The notes: generated by a model from the letters alone, not told the origin. Positions 23,535-35,104 are shown, counted from the stretch's first letter. The stretch is 64,000 nt of DNA from Allolobophora icterica (GCA_963556255.1 OY744616.1:36930545-36994544), one strand, 5' to 3'. Translations and numbers: made by a program.

Positions 23535-24995
23535 TATTATCTAGACTCAGTGAGAGCTTTGGTGTATATGGTACTGCCTTAAACTGGCTAGCTTCATATC
23601 TTTTCAATCGGCCTCAGCAGATGGGTGTTGGTACTGTTCGGTCTGATCCTTCTTTCTGCACTGCTGTTGTCCCACAGGCAGTGGCGCCGCCAGACGCCAA
23701 AAAAAGTGGACGCAAAGTCGCAAACATATTTGAGACATAAAACATTGCCAGTAATTTTGGTCAATCAGTGGTCATCATCATTCACGTGATAATGAAGCAT
23801 AAATAAACATTTCACAGGCCTAGCACTACATAGACGAAAACTCTTAAAGTCTTAAACATTATTTTACACTCAGTGTCAACGCAGTATCATGCAGTCATAT
23901 GTGAAACTTTCTTTATGCCATTTGAATGATTTGGTCACTAACAATCATTGTCTCTACTGATCACACGGAATTGCTAACGCAATGCGACGATGGCCACTGC
24001 TATCAAATTTCTGTAAGCTTCAGCGTCATCAGATTTGTCATGATGAATGTGCATCAATGCCAAACCGTTCAGACGTTTAGCATCCATGGTAGAAAGTAGA
24101 TAGCTCTTTAAACGTTTAACGCAACTGAAGCTGAGTTCGGCTGACCGTGGAAACAGGCATTGTATGTAAAACAAGAAAGCTGTTGTGCATATTTGGGTAC
24201 ATATCTCTACTGTTTAGCCAGAAAAGTATGCGTCTATTGCGTTCGCGTGCCGGCGCCACTCCCCACAGGGATCTGTTCTCGGCCCCTATTATCTTCATTT
24301 CTCCAATTAGTTGTATAGCCAATCACTTTTGAGTCCAATTACAGCAGTAGGCTGATGATACTCAGCTTTTAATTGCTTTCTCACCAACGGATCAGTCCGG
24401 CAGAGTAATAGGCCTACTTGAAGAGTGCCTTTCTTCAGTGCATGCATGGTTGTTCTTCAACGGCCTGGCCATAAACACGGATAAGTCAGAGGCACTCTTT
24501 CCCTTCACATTCAAGCAGTTTCCTTGGTAGCACTGTTGTTCTAGCATTAAAAGCTGTGAAAGCACTTCGGGTCACTATGAACAGTAATCTCACATTCCAA
24601 TCCCGGGTAAGGTATGGTAAGTTACAAACCTTTCCAAATCTTGTTTCTACAATATCAGAGGAATACGTCACACAGGATCTGTTCTTACAAAAGACATGTC
24701 ACAGACCATAGCATGTTCTATTGTCTGCTCTCGCCTCGATTATGCCAACTCTGTGTTTGCAGGCATGTCAGTCTTTGTCAGATCTTGAAGTTAACCGGCT
24801 TCAACGCATCCAAAATTCTCTGGCAGTCTGGCTCCCGTGGTTCTGCGTACATCTTGTCAACTATGCTCCCTCAGCTGCATTAGCTTTCTGTATAATTCAG
24901 AATAAGAATTAAACTGGCATAACTGACCTATAAAACCCTCACAACGAACACTCCTACCTACCTTCAACCACTAGTTTCTCCGTACATCTCGCCAA
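23535..24995 (+). pseudogene. LINE reverse-transcriptase copy split by a MITE
   Basis: Left part GVYGTALNWLASYLFNRPQQ ... CTAVVPQ; right part PQGSVLGP then ADDTQLL of the palm, with the tyrosine of YADD replaced by a TAG stop (24348). Later RLDYANSVFAGMS and LNRLQRIQNSLA equivalents are in shifted frames. CR1/L2-like, 5' truncated, decayed. A 583-bp MITE plus an 8-bp duplication interrupts the PQG motif. Confidence 0.85.
23679..24261. mobile_element. hAT-like MITE inside the LINE
   Basis: Starts CAGTGGCGCCGCCAG and ends GCCGGCGCCACTC; flanked by perfect 8-bp duplications CCCACAGG (23671-23678 and 24262-24269). Removing the element and one duplication restores the reading PQG of the reverse transcriptase, which proves the insertion. 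Confidence 0.85.
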
Positions 24996-25118
24996 AGGGG
25001 CGAAACTTTGGTCTAGAAAGTTGGGGGTACCAAATTTCGCATTGTTTCAGCTTCGCGGCTGTTAAATAATTATAACGCCATCGTTTGTATTACAAGCATA
25101 ATAATAATTATAGGCTTA

Positions 25119-25179
<61 letters not shown>

Positions 25180-25204
25180 CGACGATGATGATGATGATGA
25201 TGAT
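25119..25204. repeat. (ATG)n microsatellite
   Basis: ATG repeats with one GACGAC interruption. Confidence 0.95.
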
Positions 25205-25599
25205 GGTGATACTACTGCTCCTACAAATAATAATATTAGCGACAATAATTAATACACCATTAATTCAGCAACTACCCAACCTACAATCGTTTAAGCAAAA
25301 GCTACAGTCTTCCATGTTCGAGGGACACTAAGTAACACTCCCACAGTTTAATCAACTGAAATACAAGGAGCGTATACAGTAAGCCTATAGCCTCAAGATG
25401 TGCTATCGAGTCTTTAGTAAAGTATACTGCTACCGTTATATATCTAATGATGTTAGATCGACTCCTCTGCATCAAATTGTACGACCCCTTTTGAGTCCCT
25501 GTGTAGCCAGATTATGTCAAGTATTATATGTTTTGTTTATCCTTGCAATCTTTGGTTACCGAACTAAAAATACAATACAATACACTTGCTACCGGTAGG

Positions 25600-26225
25600 T
25601 TTTATAAGTAATTGCATTGTGGCTTCACAGAGGATATTGTTACCGCTAGGAATAATTGCATTGTGACTTCACAGAGGATGTGCATGATACGGTTGATACC
25701 GCTAGAAATAATATTGCATTGTGATTTCATAAAGGATATTTTGCCTTAGCAACCTCTTTTAACCCTTCCGGAATAATTGCATTGTGATTTCATAAAGGAC
25801 ATGTTGCATTGTGATTTCATACAGTATTATGTTTCCATAGCAACTTCTTGTAATAATTGCACTGTGATTTCATAGAGAACATGTTGCCGTAGCAACGATT
25901 GTCTAACCTCTGGGAATAATTGCATTGTGAGTTCATAGAGGATATTAGCAACCTCTTGTAATAATTACACTGTGATTTCACACAAGCTATATTTCCAGAG
26001 CAGCCTTGTAATAATTGTATTGTGATCTCATAGAGGGCACGTTGTCGTAGCAACCTCTTTTAAATTATGGGAATAATTGCATTGTGATTACTTTTTCAAA
26101 GAGCACGTATTGCAGTAACAGTCTCTTGTAATAATGCATTGTAATTTCATACAGGGTATATTTCCGTAGCAACATCTTGCAACATCTTGTAATAATTGCA
26201 TTGTGATTTCACAGATTATATTGTC
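25600..26225. repeat. Minisatellite, 45-70 bp units, about 12 copies
   Basis: Diverged units with ATAATTGCATTGTGATTTCA, TAGAGGATAT and GTAGCAACCTCTTGT in order; spacing ranges from about 27 to 68 bp. No coding meaning. Confidence 0.85.
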
Positions 26226-26239
26226 ATCGCTTTTAGTAA

Positions 26240-27190
26240 AAAAAATACTAATAACAATAAGAGTGATGGTGATGGTGATCGCACTGATGATAATGCTTGT
26301 TAATTGTTTTGAATCTTGAGGGCTTCTTCAGATAAAATAATAATGGGCAAAAACAATGGGTATGAAAAGTGGGGTATGGTACCCTCCAGTCCAAAAAGTG
26401 GGGGATACGGTACCCTTCGTACCCCCCCGTAAATTACGCCTATGCATCCTGCCCGCAGTCTGGACCTTCGGTTATGGGTCTTTTGGTTGAGCCTCGATTT
26501 AGCATTTTGTGTGCGGATCCAGGGAATGGAATCTACTACCAATGTTTATCCGTTGCTCGAACTCTTTTTCTTTAGAGAAACGCTTCAAAACTCATTACTT
26601 CTCACTGGCCTTCAAATATCTGGACATCTAACTGAACTTCACCTGGCGATTGACTAAATCCGCGCCCCAGATTCGCATTTCCGTGTGACTTTGCGTTAAA
26701 AATATTTATAATAATAATATTGTTATTATTAATATTAATTTCTTTGGCAAACGCAACGAGTCAATTTGTAGAGCTGCACTGAATTAGTCCAAAGTTCCTT
26801 GTTGAGTGAATTTTAATATTAACAATAATATTTTCACGAATACGTCATGCTCTGCATAATTCTACATCTTTTCTGACTGAAAGCATACGCTAATCTACCT
26901 CTCTCGACTGAAGATTGACTCAATTGCGGCGCATACCTATGCATTGCTTACGCAATTCTGTCTTATAGATGAATATAAATTTAATATGAAACCAGTAGGA
27001 CCTTCATCTACAGTAAACGAGCTTTTAGTGAACTAACGCAGTTTGACTTCCTGCAATCCTCTCTTTCTAATATGGAATCATAATTGGAGCGGCTAACGTG
27101 AGTTGGTTTGAATGACGACAACCTTTCAAAACAAGAGACCCACTTCATTCATTAGGTCTATTGATAATATTATAGATGTGACAAAAATCA
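26240..27190. other. Intergenic, possible transposon edge
   Basis: 26360-26450 holds GGTACCCT pairs ending GTACCCCCCCGTAAATTACG, with CGCCTATG; similar GGCGTA..GGGG edges occur near 22735 and 25005. Otherwise nothing recognised. Confidence 0.35.
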
Positions 27191-27960
27191 CTGCATGTAC
27201 CTAGCAACTAAGTTTCGAAAAGAATCGGGGTTTGAAGCCTTCGCACTGCAAAGAAATTATGACTATACTTTATCCTCCTGCACAATACCTTCAATTAATA
27301 ACCCTCGTATTATGAGAAGATTTTGTGATAGTAGTAGCGAAATTCATAGCGTCAATCATTGCATTGTCTTCCAGTCTACTGCATCCATGGGAGGCATGTT
27401 GCCACCTACCAACGGTGGTTGGGTTCTACGTGTGTGCGTGTGCACACCATTGGTGATTCTTCTAGTTTCTGTGCTTTGTTTTGTTAGTGACATTTCTGTC
27501 TTAATGACATTTAACATCACACAGACTGGCGCAAGCAACGCTTTGGTATGGCACTTAACAGGTGCTAGAGCAAGTGTCCAGTTACATACACGTACGTGGC
27601 CGATTGATGATGCGTGTGCATTGTGCATGTACGTTTCGGATTCGAATCCCGACGTGTCATGTGAAAGAGATAGCTCGTTGTCAAGTCATGTAACTCGTAA
27701 GGAAAGACTTTCTGGTTGTCTGTTCCGGTCGTTCTGTATGCTACAGCCGAAGTATCCCTCAAGCCCCCTACCAACATATCCATGGGTATTAGATGGGAAC
27801 TATATGGGCGATACACGGGTTCCATTTGGGATTATGAGTCCTATATGGGAGTCATATGGGTCCCATATGAGATATGGGTCCTACCATTGCCTTCTAGATA
27901 CTGAGTATCTAGAAGGCAATGGTCCTACCCATATGAACTCTATGTAAGCATCCCTAAATA
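27190..27960. other. Intergenic with tRNA-like box and a palindrome
   Basis: A 250-codon open frame (27195-27947) has no recognisable domain. It crosses a B-box-like GGATTCGAATCCC (27638-27650) and the 19-bp inverted repeat at 27884-27922, so it is best read as non-coding. Confidence 0.4.
27884..27922. repeat. Perfect 19-bp inverted repeat
   Basis: Arms 27884-27902 (CCATTGCCTTCTAGATACT) and 27904-27922 with a single-base spacer G; surrounded by repeated CATATGGG words. Confidence 0.9.
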
Positions 27961-27964
27961 TGCC

Positions 27965-28390
27965 CCTATTTCTGCATACATGCGTGATGTGCTGCATTGG
28001 CTCCCTGTCCCGCAGCGTATCTGCTATAGGGTTGCTGTACTGGTATGGCGCTGTCTCTTAGGCTGTGCCCCGGCCTATCTGTGTGAGCTCTGCCGCCCGG
28101 TCTCTGATTCAGTTGGTCGGCGTGCTCTTCGGTCTTCTTCCGGGGGAGAACTTTTAGTCCCTCGGGCTCGCTCCACAATTAGGCAGCGCCGGGCTTTCTC
28201 TATAGCTGGGCCCTCCATTTGGAATGGTCTTCCATTAGAGATTCGCCTTCTCCCTAGGGGTAACACATCTGCTTTTTACAAGCTGCTCAAGTCTAATCTC
28301 TATTGCCGTGGCTGGGCTGGGAGCGCTTCTGAGTAGGTTTCTTGAAGGTGCGCTATATTAAATTTTTGAATGAATGAATGAATGAATGAG
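27965..28390 (+). mobile_element. LINE 3' end with intact frame and (GAAT)n tail
   Basis: Open frame LHWLPVPQRICYRVAVLVWR ... RRALRSSSGGELLVPRARS ... RAFSIAGPSIWNGLPLEIRL ... SASE stop at 28336, then TTGAAGGTGCGCTATATTAA and GAAT units. Best preserved copy of the family in the window. Confidence 0.88.
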
Positions 28391-28599
28391 TAAGCATGAT
28401 GGCCTGATTTGCAGGTCTCTGACGAGGGGATGAGCGAATATATTGCTTTACACTGCAGTGTCTGATGCAATGCAAAGAGAAACTATAGGCTAGATTACTT
28501 CGTACGGGGAAATTGTGAATTTATATAGTCAAGAGCCATCATTCTTACTGCTATTAATGCACGGAAATCACTATTTATAAGGCGCCTTTATAAATTTTA

Positions 28600-28795
28600 G
28601 TCATAAGAGCTCCTGGGTCCAAGGATATCTCGGCTGAAGCACATATCCGATGACCCAATCCGAAAGTCGGATGACCCTTTCTTTTGGGGATTGCTTGGCT
28701 TGAAAACGAATGAAGACGCATCAGGATTCGAACACCGGACTCATAGGTCTCAGACATTTCGCACTCTGCCAATGTGCCAATCAAGCAGGTGTAAA
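28600..28795 (-). mobile_element. Possible tRNA-derived SINE
   Basis: On the minus strand GATTGGCACATTGGCAGAGT and B-box GTGTTCGAATCC at suitable spacing, followed by non-tRNA sequence. Confidence 0.45.
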
Positions 28796-28884
28796 TATGT
28801 ATCACGACTAAATTTCATTTCCGGTATACAAATACATTGCAAGTATGTACAGGTATCAGTTTATTCACCTGCATAGATATGTTT

Positions 28885-29006
28885 CATGTATGCCATGAGT
28901 GTATGAATGTTTTATGTATGCCATGAGTGTATGAATGTTTTATGTATGCCATGAGTGTATGAATGTCTTATGTATGCCATGAGTGTATGAATGTTTTTTG
29001 TATGCC
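28885..29006. repeat. Tandem repeat, 28 bp x 4.3
   Basis: Unit TATGTATGCCATGAGTGTAT plus GAATGTTT, starting at 28885, 28913, 28941, 28969 and a partial at 28997. The MITE at 29014 starts directly after it. Confidence 0.92.
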
Positions 29007-29013
29007 TTTTGTA

Positions 29014-29591
29014 CAGTGCTGGGTAAAATACTCTGTAAATGTATTTCAAATACTAAATACAAATACATTTTTCAAAAGTATTTGAAATACAAATACAAAA
29101 TACATTTTTCAGAATGTATTTCAAATACAAAATACAAATACATTGTTGTATTTTGTATTTGAAATACAAAATACATTTTATTCTATAGTAGGATACATGC
29201 TCCATTAATACTCATTATGTTGCAAAAATCTGTCCTTCTGGGAATTAGGCACCCAAAGTAGTTTGAAGAATGGATGGGGTACAGCAGCCAACATATAGTG
29301 ATCAACACTGATAACTATACAAAGTTCACCAAAGATCGGAAGTTAGAAGACCACTGAGTTATTATTACCGAGAAAAAACATGTTGCGTGAAATTATGAGA
29401 GTAAGTAGGTAATAAATAGTATTTCTAACGAAGTATTTGATATTTCAAATACAAAATACTCTGAAAAGTATTTCAAATACAAATACAAAATACATCATTT
29501 TAAATGTATTTGAAATACAAATACAAAAATACTCAAATGTATTTCAAATACTATTTCAAATACTTTGTATTTCAAATACTCCCCAGCACTG
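29014..29591. mobile_element. hAT-like MITE with AAATAC-rich arms
   Basis: 578 bp. Ends CAGTGCTGGG and CCCCAGCACTG are inverted, with perfect 8-bp duplications CTTTTGTA at 29006-29013 and 29592-29599. Both arms (about 165 bp) are palindromic AAATAC/GTATTT arrays; the 250-bp centre is unique and non-coding. Confidence 0.9.
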
Positions 29592-29723
29592 CTTTTGTAT
29601 GACCCTTTGAATTTAGGTCCCTGACTGTATTTGTACTTCGAAATTTGTATTGCGCCGCTAACAGAAAAAACATTCAGAGGCATTCTGCGCTAGAGGAGAA
29701 CATGCACCAGGAGTAAACATTAG

Positions 29724-29808
<85 letters not shown>

Positions 29809-29811
29809 GAT
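29724..29811. repeat. (TAAG)n microsatellite
   Basis: About 22 perfect TAAG units. Confidence 0.95.
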
Positions 29812-29814
29812 AGC

Positions 29815-30560
29815 TAGAAGCGTCAACAGTGGACGGCTCGCGAACACACGCAGTGTCCAGCCAGAAGATTCCCAACTAAAGTTGGTAGATTACAGCAAAA
29901 AGGAAATTTCTCAGAGATTGCAGTCGATGTTCTGAGCGAAATTATAGCCATCGGATTAGTAACTTAGAGGGTGAACTGCAATTCAATTTTGGATGAATGC
30001 ATTATAGCGATTGATTAAAGAGAGACACTCAAAAGACTGCTAAAAACTTTATTGATAAGATACGTGAAATAGAATACTTTTCACACGTTTATGCACTCAA
30101 TAAATGTTCCCAGTAATTGTGTATCTAACAAATATTAAAACTAATCCAGATTCTTCAGACAGCGAAAGAGGTCGCTTTGAAAAACGGCGATGAAATAGAT
30201 GTTACTAGTATACTAGAAGGTAGCTACAGACTATGGACCAAACCAGCTTTTGCCAACTGTTCCATCACAAATTATCAGATAGACGATTAACTGTGTAAAC
30301 TGTACTCGTAAACTAAAGAGACCGTTTAGCTTCTACAGGTTCTAACGATTGATTTGAAAGTCAAAGGTCAAAGCATAACTAGTTGATCTTCGTTGCTGTT
30401 TTCTTGAGGTTTTCTAGTCTTTAGGTTGTGGTGCGTTTCAAAGGCAAATCCAAAATCCTGTTTCAAATAGAGATAAGACATTTATTTAGATAGATCTATT
30501 TGTAAAATATTCACCATCATATACCAGAACACTCAAGATACGAAAACGCTAGGTAAGCAA
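29815..30560. other. Intergenic, nothing recognised
   Basis: No repeat, frame or RNA signal that I can support. Confidence 0.4.
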
Positions 30561-30570
30561 GAGCAAGATT

Positions 30571-30780
30571 AGGTAAGGTAATGTGATGTATGGCTATGTA
30601 AGTTAGGTTAGTAAAGGTAAGGTACTCTTAGGTAAGGTATGGTAAGTCCAGGTGAGGTAAGGTGAGGCAAGGAGAGATAATGTTAGGTAAGGTGAAATAA
30701 AGTACGGTAAGGTTAGGTAAGATAAGGTAAGGTTAGATAAGGTAAGGTAAGGTAAGGTCAGATAAAGTGAGGTTAGGTAA
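30571..30780. repeat. Degenerate GGTAA / GGTTA array
   Basis: AGGTAAGGTAAGGTTAGGTA-like words for about 210 bp; pentamer-based, not the hexamer of a telomere. Confidence 0.85.
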
Positions 30781-30784
30781 ATGG

Positions 30785-31850
30785 AATCGCTCGTTTATCT
30801 CACGCACTATCAAGCTCAATCTTTATAGACGTAGTTGAGGGATATTTTGGCTGAACGATAGTCACAACAATCCAAGAACCAAACATCTCTCCTTACGTCT
30901 TGTTGCATAGTTAAAGAGCGAATCACCGTTTAAGATGAAACAGATTCGAGTCCCGGTTTTGAGGTAAAATGTAAATATAAGTGTAAATGTACATGTTGTC
31001 TACAGCGACCATATGGCCTCGACGTTGCTCATTTTTCAATGAATTAATCGGGTGAGATCCTTCACCTCGGCTGCCCGTTTAATAAGAGGCGAAAGGCAAA
31101 CGACACGGAATCCCATCTTAGCCTTTCCATAGCGTCTTATTTTGGCCCATCACTGACCTTTAACGCTTTGGCTCATTACCGAAACTCAACATTGCAACAT
31201 TCTGTCCTGTAGTCGGAATACAAGACACTTGGAACACAGCATGTTTCTATTGTGTCCATTGTTTATAAAGCCTATTATTATCATCATCAGATATTCGGAT
31301 GTCATTTCGAGTGACTTTTTACAGATGTGGATTCACACCCAGACCCACGGACAATGGCATTCTCGCCTTTCCCTTGATATCCACCGCAGGATGCTCGTTT
31401 GTTTTTCAACCGGCCTCTGGATTCCATCTTGGAGGAACCACCTGCGACCATGTCAATCTGGGAGCGACTATCGATTGATGTCATGCAGGTGAAGGCGTCA
31501 TAGATATAACAAGGTAACATTTCTTGATTTAAGGAGTATAATTTTAGCCAAATCTTGAACCAGGTTGTCTAAATGAAATCCTTTTTACATACCATTTTGA
31601 ATTTAAATCGCCTGAGACTGAAATCAACGTCTAAGATAGTTCCCCATATCTGAGAGACATTCAGCCAAAAGTTCTGGTTGTTCTATCAACTTTCTGCTTG
31701 CTATTTTTTTGTCTGCATTGAAAACTTATTCTTAGAACTATCCTGACTATTGTAGCTGCATGCTTTCTGGTTAGTCATAGCTCCAAGATTTCTCTTGCGA
31801 TCTCACATTGAGTTGAAAATGAGACCCAAACAATAGCCCTTCTGAATAGA
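30785..31850. other. Intergenic, nothing firm
   Basis: A B-box-like GATTCGAGTCCC at 30945-30957 hints at SINE debris. No gene recognised. Confidence 0.3.
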
Positions 31851-32234
31851 AAAAGTGTCGAACAGCTGAGTAGTATCGCAGTATGTAGACCTGCAGTAGC
31901 GTAGATAAGAGTGCAGTAGAGATAATAATACAAACAACACAGCAGTAGATAACACTACAGTAGATGACACTACAGTAGAAACCACTACAGTAGATAACAC
32001 TACAGTAGATAACACTACAGTAGATGACACTGCAGTAGAGTGCAGTAGCGTACATCAGAAAACAATAGTTCGTATGGTAAGCAGGGAACCAGTCTATTCA
32101 TGAGTGCTGCGTCGTGTTAGAAGGGTTGTCCAGAGATACCAAGTGGAGCTTCAAGTCCGTTAGCCAGAAAACCAGGAAGAGACCACCTGCTAAGGTGGAT
32201 TCCGTCTGGGACGAGAAAGATTTGAAGGCAATCC

Positions 32235-32700
32235 ATGCACTCTGCTTTACCCGATCATCATCCTATCTCACTCTCTCCCGTTCCTCAATTACTACTCGCT
32301 TCCAATTCTCCAACCGATCGACATGCCACATTGTATCTCGACTCTGGAGCGGTCTGCCCCGAATTCCGCAAACTCTCAGTTTCCCCGCCAATGCCACCGT
32401 TCACCCACCGTCATCTGCCTCAGGCTCCTCTACTCATCACCACACAGGCTTTCCATTTCAAACTGAAGTCTCATCTCTTAAAGAAATTCTAATCCATCCA
32501 ATCATCCGTCTTTCAAGCTTTCTCGGCCTCAACGAAATCCGTCTTAACAGCTCCCCAGCCTCCTCTGTTTGGTCTCTCTGGCAATCGGACTCGGCTCTCC
32601 ACTGGACATCTGTGGACATCTCTGACATAATCCAGCGCTCGTGAATAAGCTGGTGCCCTGCCCTTAGCTTTAGAGTAAAGTCTTATAAATTACGATTACG
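32235..32700 (+). mobile_element. LINE C-terminal fragment inside the ACAGTA region
   Basis: Frame ends FHFKLKSHLLKKF, a LINE C-terminal signature, after a degraded SALPDHHPISLSP stretch; tail GCGCTCGTGAATAAGCTGGT ... TTACGATTACGAT. Upstream border is unclear (from about 32090). Confidence 0.6.
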
Positions 32701-33065
32701 ATGGATCTAAGTAGAAATAATTACTTGGCCCGGATTACAGTAGAGTGCAGCAAAGAATAGTAGTTTGACAGGAAATAGACTTACGGTGGATTACAGTACA
32801 GAAGATTACGGTAGAGCACATTACATAAGATTACGGTAGAGTACAGTAAATTGTAGATAGCAGAAGATTACGGTTGAGCACAGTACATAAGATTACGGTA
32901 CAGCACAGTACATAAGATTACGGTAGAGTACAGTACATAAGATGAGAACAGACATAGATTACGGTAGAGTACAGTAAATTGTAGATAACAAATTAGAGAA
33001 CAGTGAAATTAAAGAACAGTGGCGTTAGACACAATACATAAAATTACGGTATACAGCACATAAGT

Positions 33066-33118
33066 AGCCTCTGAGTAGTTCCCTTGAAGTGGCGCTATAT
33101 AAATTTACGAATGAATGA
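33066..33118 (+). mobile_element. LINE/SINE 3' tail relic
   Basis: CCTCTGAGTAGTTCCCTTGA then GTGGCGCTATATAAATTTAC and GAAT units; the shared tail only. Confidence 0.65.
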
Positions 33119-33239
33119 ATGAATAAGATTACGGTAGATAACAGTACATAAGATTACGGTAGAGTACAGTAAATTGTAGACAACAAATTAGAGAACAGTG
33201 AAATTAAAGAACAGTGGCGAAGCAGTTTAAATAAGAAGA

Positions 33240-33463
33240 ACAGTCCCTTTGGTATGAAGCGTTTGCGATTTCATTTTCTTAGCCTCGGCATATGAGGGCG
33301 AATTGCCAGTTCCCTACCTCGCCGTCTCATCCTCCCATTGACAGTGTAAGGTCAGTGCACACATCATAGCTGAGTTGGACTAAATTCTGCCCTGGCGGGG
33401 ATTTGAACCCCGACTTCTCGATTGACAGCCTAGCACGCTAAGCACTACACTACTGAGCACTCC
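33240..33463 (-). mobile_element. tRNA-derived SINE
   Basis: On the minus strand TAGTGTAGTGCTTAGCGTGC and B-box GGGGTTCAAATCCCCGCC form a tRNA-like head, followed by an unrelated body containing GGCGAGGTAGGGAACTGG. A diverged relative lies at 35105-35250. Confidence 0.65.
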
Positions 33464-34094
33464 TTAAATAAGAGTAAATGTAAAATTGAAGAAACTAGAT
33501 GTCTTTCTATAGGAAACGTATGGCTTCGACCTGAAAAGTACAGACCTTCGATCTGATCTCGCCTGAGAAACTCATTTTGGAATGAGTTTGTCAGGTGAGA
33601 TCGTTCACCACCTTTGCCCATTGGAATGGCTGACATACATTACGTCCTGCCCTGGTACAGTCATATTCACCGGGGTTGATTATCGTAATGCCAGTTTTGT
33701 AGGCCCAGTCTCTTCCCGAATTAATCAGTTTATCAGCTACTACCGGTTTTTAGTGCTGCGGCTCAGCTGATTTGCGGTGTACCTGGGTTTGAGAACATAT
33801 CCACAGTTTCCAATGAGATGAACTGCACTGGTTATATGCACTGAGTCTAAGAACTTATTGCTTCTGCGAAAGTGCCTGTCTTTTCTCAGCTAATCTTAAC
33901 GAGTCACGTGTTTCGGTCTCGTTTATTTATGGTCTGAGATTCATTCGCTGTCCACAGTCCAGCGTAGAAGCTACGCTATAATCGGCCCATATTTTTTAAT
34001 AAGTTGCCTAGCAACCTGCAACATGAACTCCTTAGCCCTCTATCAGTTTCTAATCCGCGAGCTTTTGAAGACCATTCTGTTCGATTGTGGTCTC

Positions 34095-34170
34095 ATGTTT
34101 TAAGGTTAGGGAGAGCCTCTGATGAGTTTCTCTTGAAGTGGCGCTATATAAAACTGTCATTACAATTTGC
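34095..34170 (+). mobile_element. LINE 3' tail relic
   Basis: GAGCCTCTGATGAGTTTCTC, TTGAAGTGGCGCTATATAAA; tail of the CR1/L2-like family, preceded by degraded coding sequence from about 34000. Confidence 0.6.
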
Positions 34171-34479
34171 GCCATTTAAGATCCGCACCTAAGGATTCTT
34201 CCAGTCCGAGATTCAAATCTTTTAAGTAAGACATGATCATTGATCAGTATAGGACCGCCAGAGTCACGCCTCTTGAACTGATTTTTATCCAGTGTAGTTA
34301 ATCAGGCCATGTACAGTTTTCTTACAGTATAGAGTACAGAGGATAACCGTAGAGTAGAGTAAATTAGAGGCAGTAGAGTACAACAGAATAGTGCAGTAAA
34401 GTACGATAGTTGAGTACAGTATGCACAATATATCGGAGTATAGAAGTGTACGCAGTAGCACCACAGAGTATACCAGATT

Positions 34480-34705
34480 TTTTATTCCGGATATTTCTAT
34501 AGCGCCTCTCGAAGTCAACAACTACTCAGAGGCGCTCCAGACTACATCATTTGATACTGTGCCGGAATTTTCACGCCGAAGCGCCACGAGCAATTGCGAG
34601 TGAAGGACTTGCCCAAGGTCCATATGCAGCGGCTAGAGTGGGATTCGAACCTGCAACCCTCCGGTCACAAGGCGCCGAACTTACCACTGAGCCACCACGC
34701 CCCAC
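34480..34705 (-). mobile_element. SINE with tRNA head and LINE-matching tail
   Basis: Minus strand: GGCTCAGTGGTAAGTTCGGC (A box), GGTTCGAATCCC (B box), a short body, then GGAGCGCCTCTGAGTAGT and GAGAGGCGCTATAGAAATAT. The tail matches the LINE tails at 16175-16225 and 28310-28360. Confidence 0.8.
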
Positions 34706-35026
34706 AGATCACAATAACGTACACAGTAGAGTAGTACAGTAGATTGCAGCACATTGATTAGAGTACGTTTAAGTACACCAAAGTATAGTAGTACGTTGGC
34801 TTGCAGTAGAGCACAGAAACATACATAGGAGTAAGATGGTACAGTAGCGTACAGCAGAGCAGAGAAGAGTGCAGTAAACAGAAGAGTACAAGAGAGAAGA
34901 GCAGTTTGTCAAGCGAACACGAAGAGGCAACAGTTACATTTTCCTAGCCTTAGTCCCGCCTCTTTCTTGCTGTCTCTGTCTTTGTATATTTCTGTGTCTG
35001 TATCTGTGGCTGTGTCTCTGTCTGTG

Positions 35027-35028
35027 CC

Positions 35029-35073
<45 letters not shown>
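35027..35073. repeat. (CTGT)n microsatellite
   Basis: Twelve or so CTGT units. Confidence 0.93.
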
Positions 35074-35079
<6 letters not shown>

Positions 35080-35104
35080 TGCCTTCTAATCTTTCTACCG
35101 ACAA

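Larger units (their letters stand above)
31850..34910. repeat. Dispersed ACAGTA-type minisatellite region
   Basis: Core of regular 15-bp units TAGATAACACTACAG at 31946-32045, then long diverged stretches of ATTACGGTAGAGTACAGTA (32705-33230) and AGAGTACAGTAGAGTA (34310-34440, 34715-34900), broken by the LINE and SINE copies listed separately. Confidence 0.8.

Noticed and set aside
25600..26225. CRISPR-like array
   Set aside because: Eukaryotic context, diverged repeats, irregular spacing and no cas genes.
27195..27947. 250-codon open frame as an intergenic gene
   Set aside because: No recognisable domain, contains a tRNA-like box and a palindrome, and has no splice or promoter context.
30571..30780. 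Interstitial telomere repeat
   Set aside because: Pentamer GGTAA/GGTTA words, not TTAGGG, and highly degenerate.
31771..32055. Periodic frame with YCSVI repeats as a repeat protein
   Set aside because: Mirror of the 15-bp ACAGTA minisatellite; no start context and no conserved domain.
33390..33463. Functional tRNA gene
   Set aside because: A and B boxes are present but I could not form a proper cloverleaf, and the sequence continues as a SINE body; same conclusion for 34612-34705, 7147-7262 and 61622-61710.
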